From NCBI RefSeq assembly GCF_900101125.1, contig NZ_FNFL01000001.1, positions 62,001 to 126,000 on the forward strand: 64,000 nt of DNA, written 5' to 3'. Shown here one piece after another: positions 63,169 to 64,000 of the stretch. Position numbers and translations under genes: made by a program. Within the stretch, counting starts at the first letter, position 1; each line of letters opens with the position of its first letter. The notes below the pieces were generated by a model. It searched no databases, was not told the DNA's origin, and saw only the letters and a list, made by a program, of their open reading frames with translations. The DNA is from Sediminibacillus albus (GTDB lineage: Bacteria > Bacillota > Bacilli > Bacillales > Amphibacillaceae).

Positions 63169-63429
63169 GTGAGCGATTTTCAAAAGAAGTTGTTTGACCA
63201 GATTCAAAACAATTCAAATATTAAATCAGATCAAATTTTCAAAGTGGCTGACTCAGTGAAAAATGCTGATTTTTCGGACGAGAAAACTGTCCGGAGGCTG
63301 GTAAGACAACTGGCTAAAATGGCAGATAAACCTCTCTCGAAAGAAAAGGAAGATAAGATTGTAAAATCCATCACTAAAAATAATATGCCAACAGATATGA
63401 ACTCATTGAGTAAGCTTTTCAAAAAGTAA
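63169..63429 (+). CDS. stage VI sporulation protein F family
   Basis: An 86-residue soluble protein with the SpoVIF/YjcC family pattern: QKKLFDQIQNNSNIKSDQIF near the start and KIVKSI..NNMPTDMNSLSKLFKK at the end. Family members act in spore coat assembly. GTG at 63169 follows AAGGAGGAG by about 6 bases; the GTG at 63163 is too close. The gene between gpsA and yphE is an addition relative to B. subtilis. Confidence 0.82.
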   Translation: MSDFQKKLFDQIQNNSNIKSDQIFKVADSVKNADFSDEKTVRRLVRQLAKMADKPLSKEKEDKIVKSITKNNMPTDMNSLSKLFKK

Positions 63430-63528
63430 ATGATATTGGGCAAAGTGAGGATACAAAGTGGATAAGGCTCGCATAATATAAATCGCACAAGCATTCATTT
63501 TAGAGCCGCAATGGGTATTATTTAGTCA

Positions 63529-63570
63529 CACCGAGGTAGAAATTGCCCCTTCTGCCTCGGTTTTTTATTG
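63529..63570 (+). terminator. terminator after spoVIF-like gene
   Basis: CCGAGG..AGAA pairs with TTCT..CCTCGG around AGAAATTGCCCCTTCT, followed by TTTTTT. The 260-base gap otherwise shows nothing clear except a TATAAT at 63638-63643 with no good -35. Confidence 0.8.
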
Positions 63571-63691
63571 TTGTAAAATAACAAGGGCTTTTGCTGGTTT
63601 GTCACAATTGTTTTTCCATGAGGGAATGCGATTATGTTATAATACAAAATGCATTATAGGCTTGTCTTACTGTATTAAAGGAGTGAAAGTC

Positions 63692-63889
63692 TTGTCAGAA
63701 TCCATGTTGAATATGTATATTTCTTTTGGTGGAATTATCTTTTTATTTTTAGCTATCGGTCTTATCTTGTTAAGCAGATATAAACTAAAAGGTATTTTTG
63801 GAACAATTATCGCTATCTTAGCTTATATCTTTTTAATTGTGGGCGGCCTTATTATTTTTTACATAGTATTTAGCGGACCTGCCGCTTAA
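63692..63889 (+). CDS. yphE: DUF2768 small membrane protein (YphE-like)
   Basis: A 65-residue protein with two hydrophobic stretches (about 8-28 and 37-58) around a polar LSRYKLKG loop, the DUF2768 pattern. TTG start at 63692 follows AAGGAG by 8 bases; ATG codons upstream give no such spacing. Located after gpsA as yphE in B. subtilis. Function unknown. Confidence 0.75.
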   Translation: MSESMLNMYISFGGIIFLFLAIGLILLSRYKLKGIFGTIIAILAYIFLIVGGLIIFYIVFSGPAA

Positions 63890-63953
63890 TGTTTACAACA
63901 ACGCATTGCATAGTGCCTGGTACACCGCCAGGTTTTAGGAGGATGTTGTGTTT

Positions 63954-64000
63954 ATGAAATGGAATATAGCTCTAATGCTGAGTGTTATGACCTTGATTTT
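63954..64000 (+). CDS. start of next gene (YphF-position), cut by window end
   Basis: ATG at 63954 about 10 bases after AGGAGG. Only 15 codons are visible, reading MKWNIALMLSVMTLI, which looks like a signal-peptide start. B. subtilis has yphF here, a lipoprotein-like protein, but identity is inferred from position only. Confidence 0.55.
   Translation, partial: MKWNIALMLSVMTLI

Overview
The window is a contiguous piece of a low-GC, endospore-forming Firmicute chromosome, most likely a member of the Bacillaceae. The evidence is gene order that follows the Bacillus subtilis yqjP-to-yphF stretch almost gene by gene, AGGAGG-type ribosome sites, frequent TTG/GTG starts, many sporulation genes and a bacillithiol-type YpdA protein. 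The genus cannot be fixed from the sequence alone. No rRNA, tRNA, CRISPR array or prophage was seen.

Layout. 1-9.8 kb: metallo-hydrolase (cut by the window edge), SDR enzyme, YqkB/YqkE-like proteins, aldo-keto reductase (minus strand), NudF, an endonuclease Q-like PHP protein, SpoIIM, Fur (strong promoter under two perfect PerR boxes), YqzK-like, XerD, DeoB and PunA. 9.8-20 kb: Pdp, a rearranged IS1182-type remnant with a structured repeat, dacF-spoIIAA-spoIIAB-sigF, an incomplete spoVA operon (AA, AB, AEa, AF only), LysA and PpiB. 20-34 kb: an M50-type protease, an orphan RibT, a YjcZ-like micropeptide, ScpA/ScpB, YpuI, a long SodF-like superoxide dismutase, DacB-SpmA-SpmB, RluB and ResABCDE (cytochrome c maturation plus redox two-component system).

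34-47 kb: a cobalamin riboswitch driving a DUF4430 lipoprotein and an ECF S component, then SigX-RsiX with a textbook autoregulatory promoter, family I pyrophosphatase, an HTH regulator, ferredoxin, YpbB-RecQ-YpbD-YpbE, CotJABC (minus strand), a CBS-ACT protein, YpbG and YpbH. 46-64 kb: Ddl, glutamate dehydrogenase, YpdA, asparaginase (minus strand), PrsW, a second structured intergenic element, SleB-YpeB, the PilZ protein YpfA, Cmk-PlsC-S1 protein-Fni, YphA, the YIEGIA protein and its small partner, Der-GpsA, a SpoVIF-family protein, YphE, and the first codons of a further gene.

Themes. Forespore and spore-cortex functions dominate: sigma-F control, spoVA, DacF/DacB, SpmA/B, SleB/YpeB, CotJ, SpoIIM and the YIEGIA pair. 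Housekeeping includes nucleoside salvage (DeoB-PunA-Pdp), chromosome dynamics (XerD, ScpAB), heme attachment (Res), isoprenoid and phospholipid synthesis (Fni, PlsC, GpsA) and ribosome assembly (Der, RluB). The most unusual points are the absence of spoVAC-AD-AEb from their usual place, the riboswitch-controlled DUF4430/ECF-S pair inserted between res and sigX, the paired PerR boxes before fur, and two intergenic structured elements, one of them next to a broken transposase.
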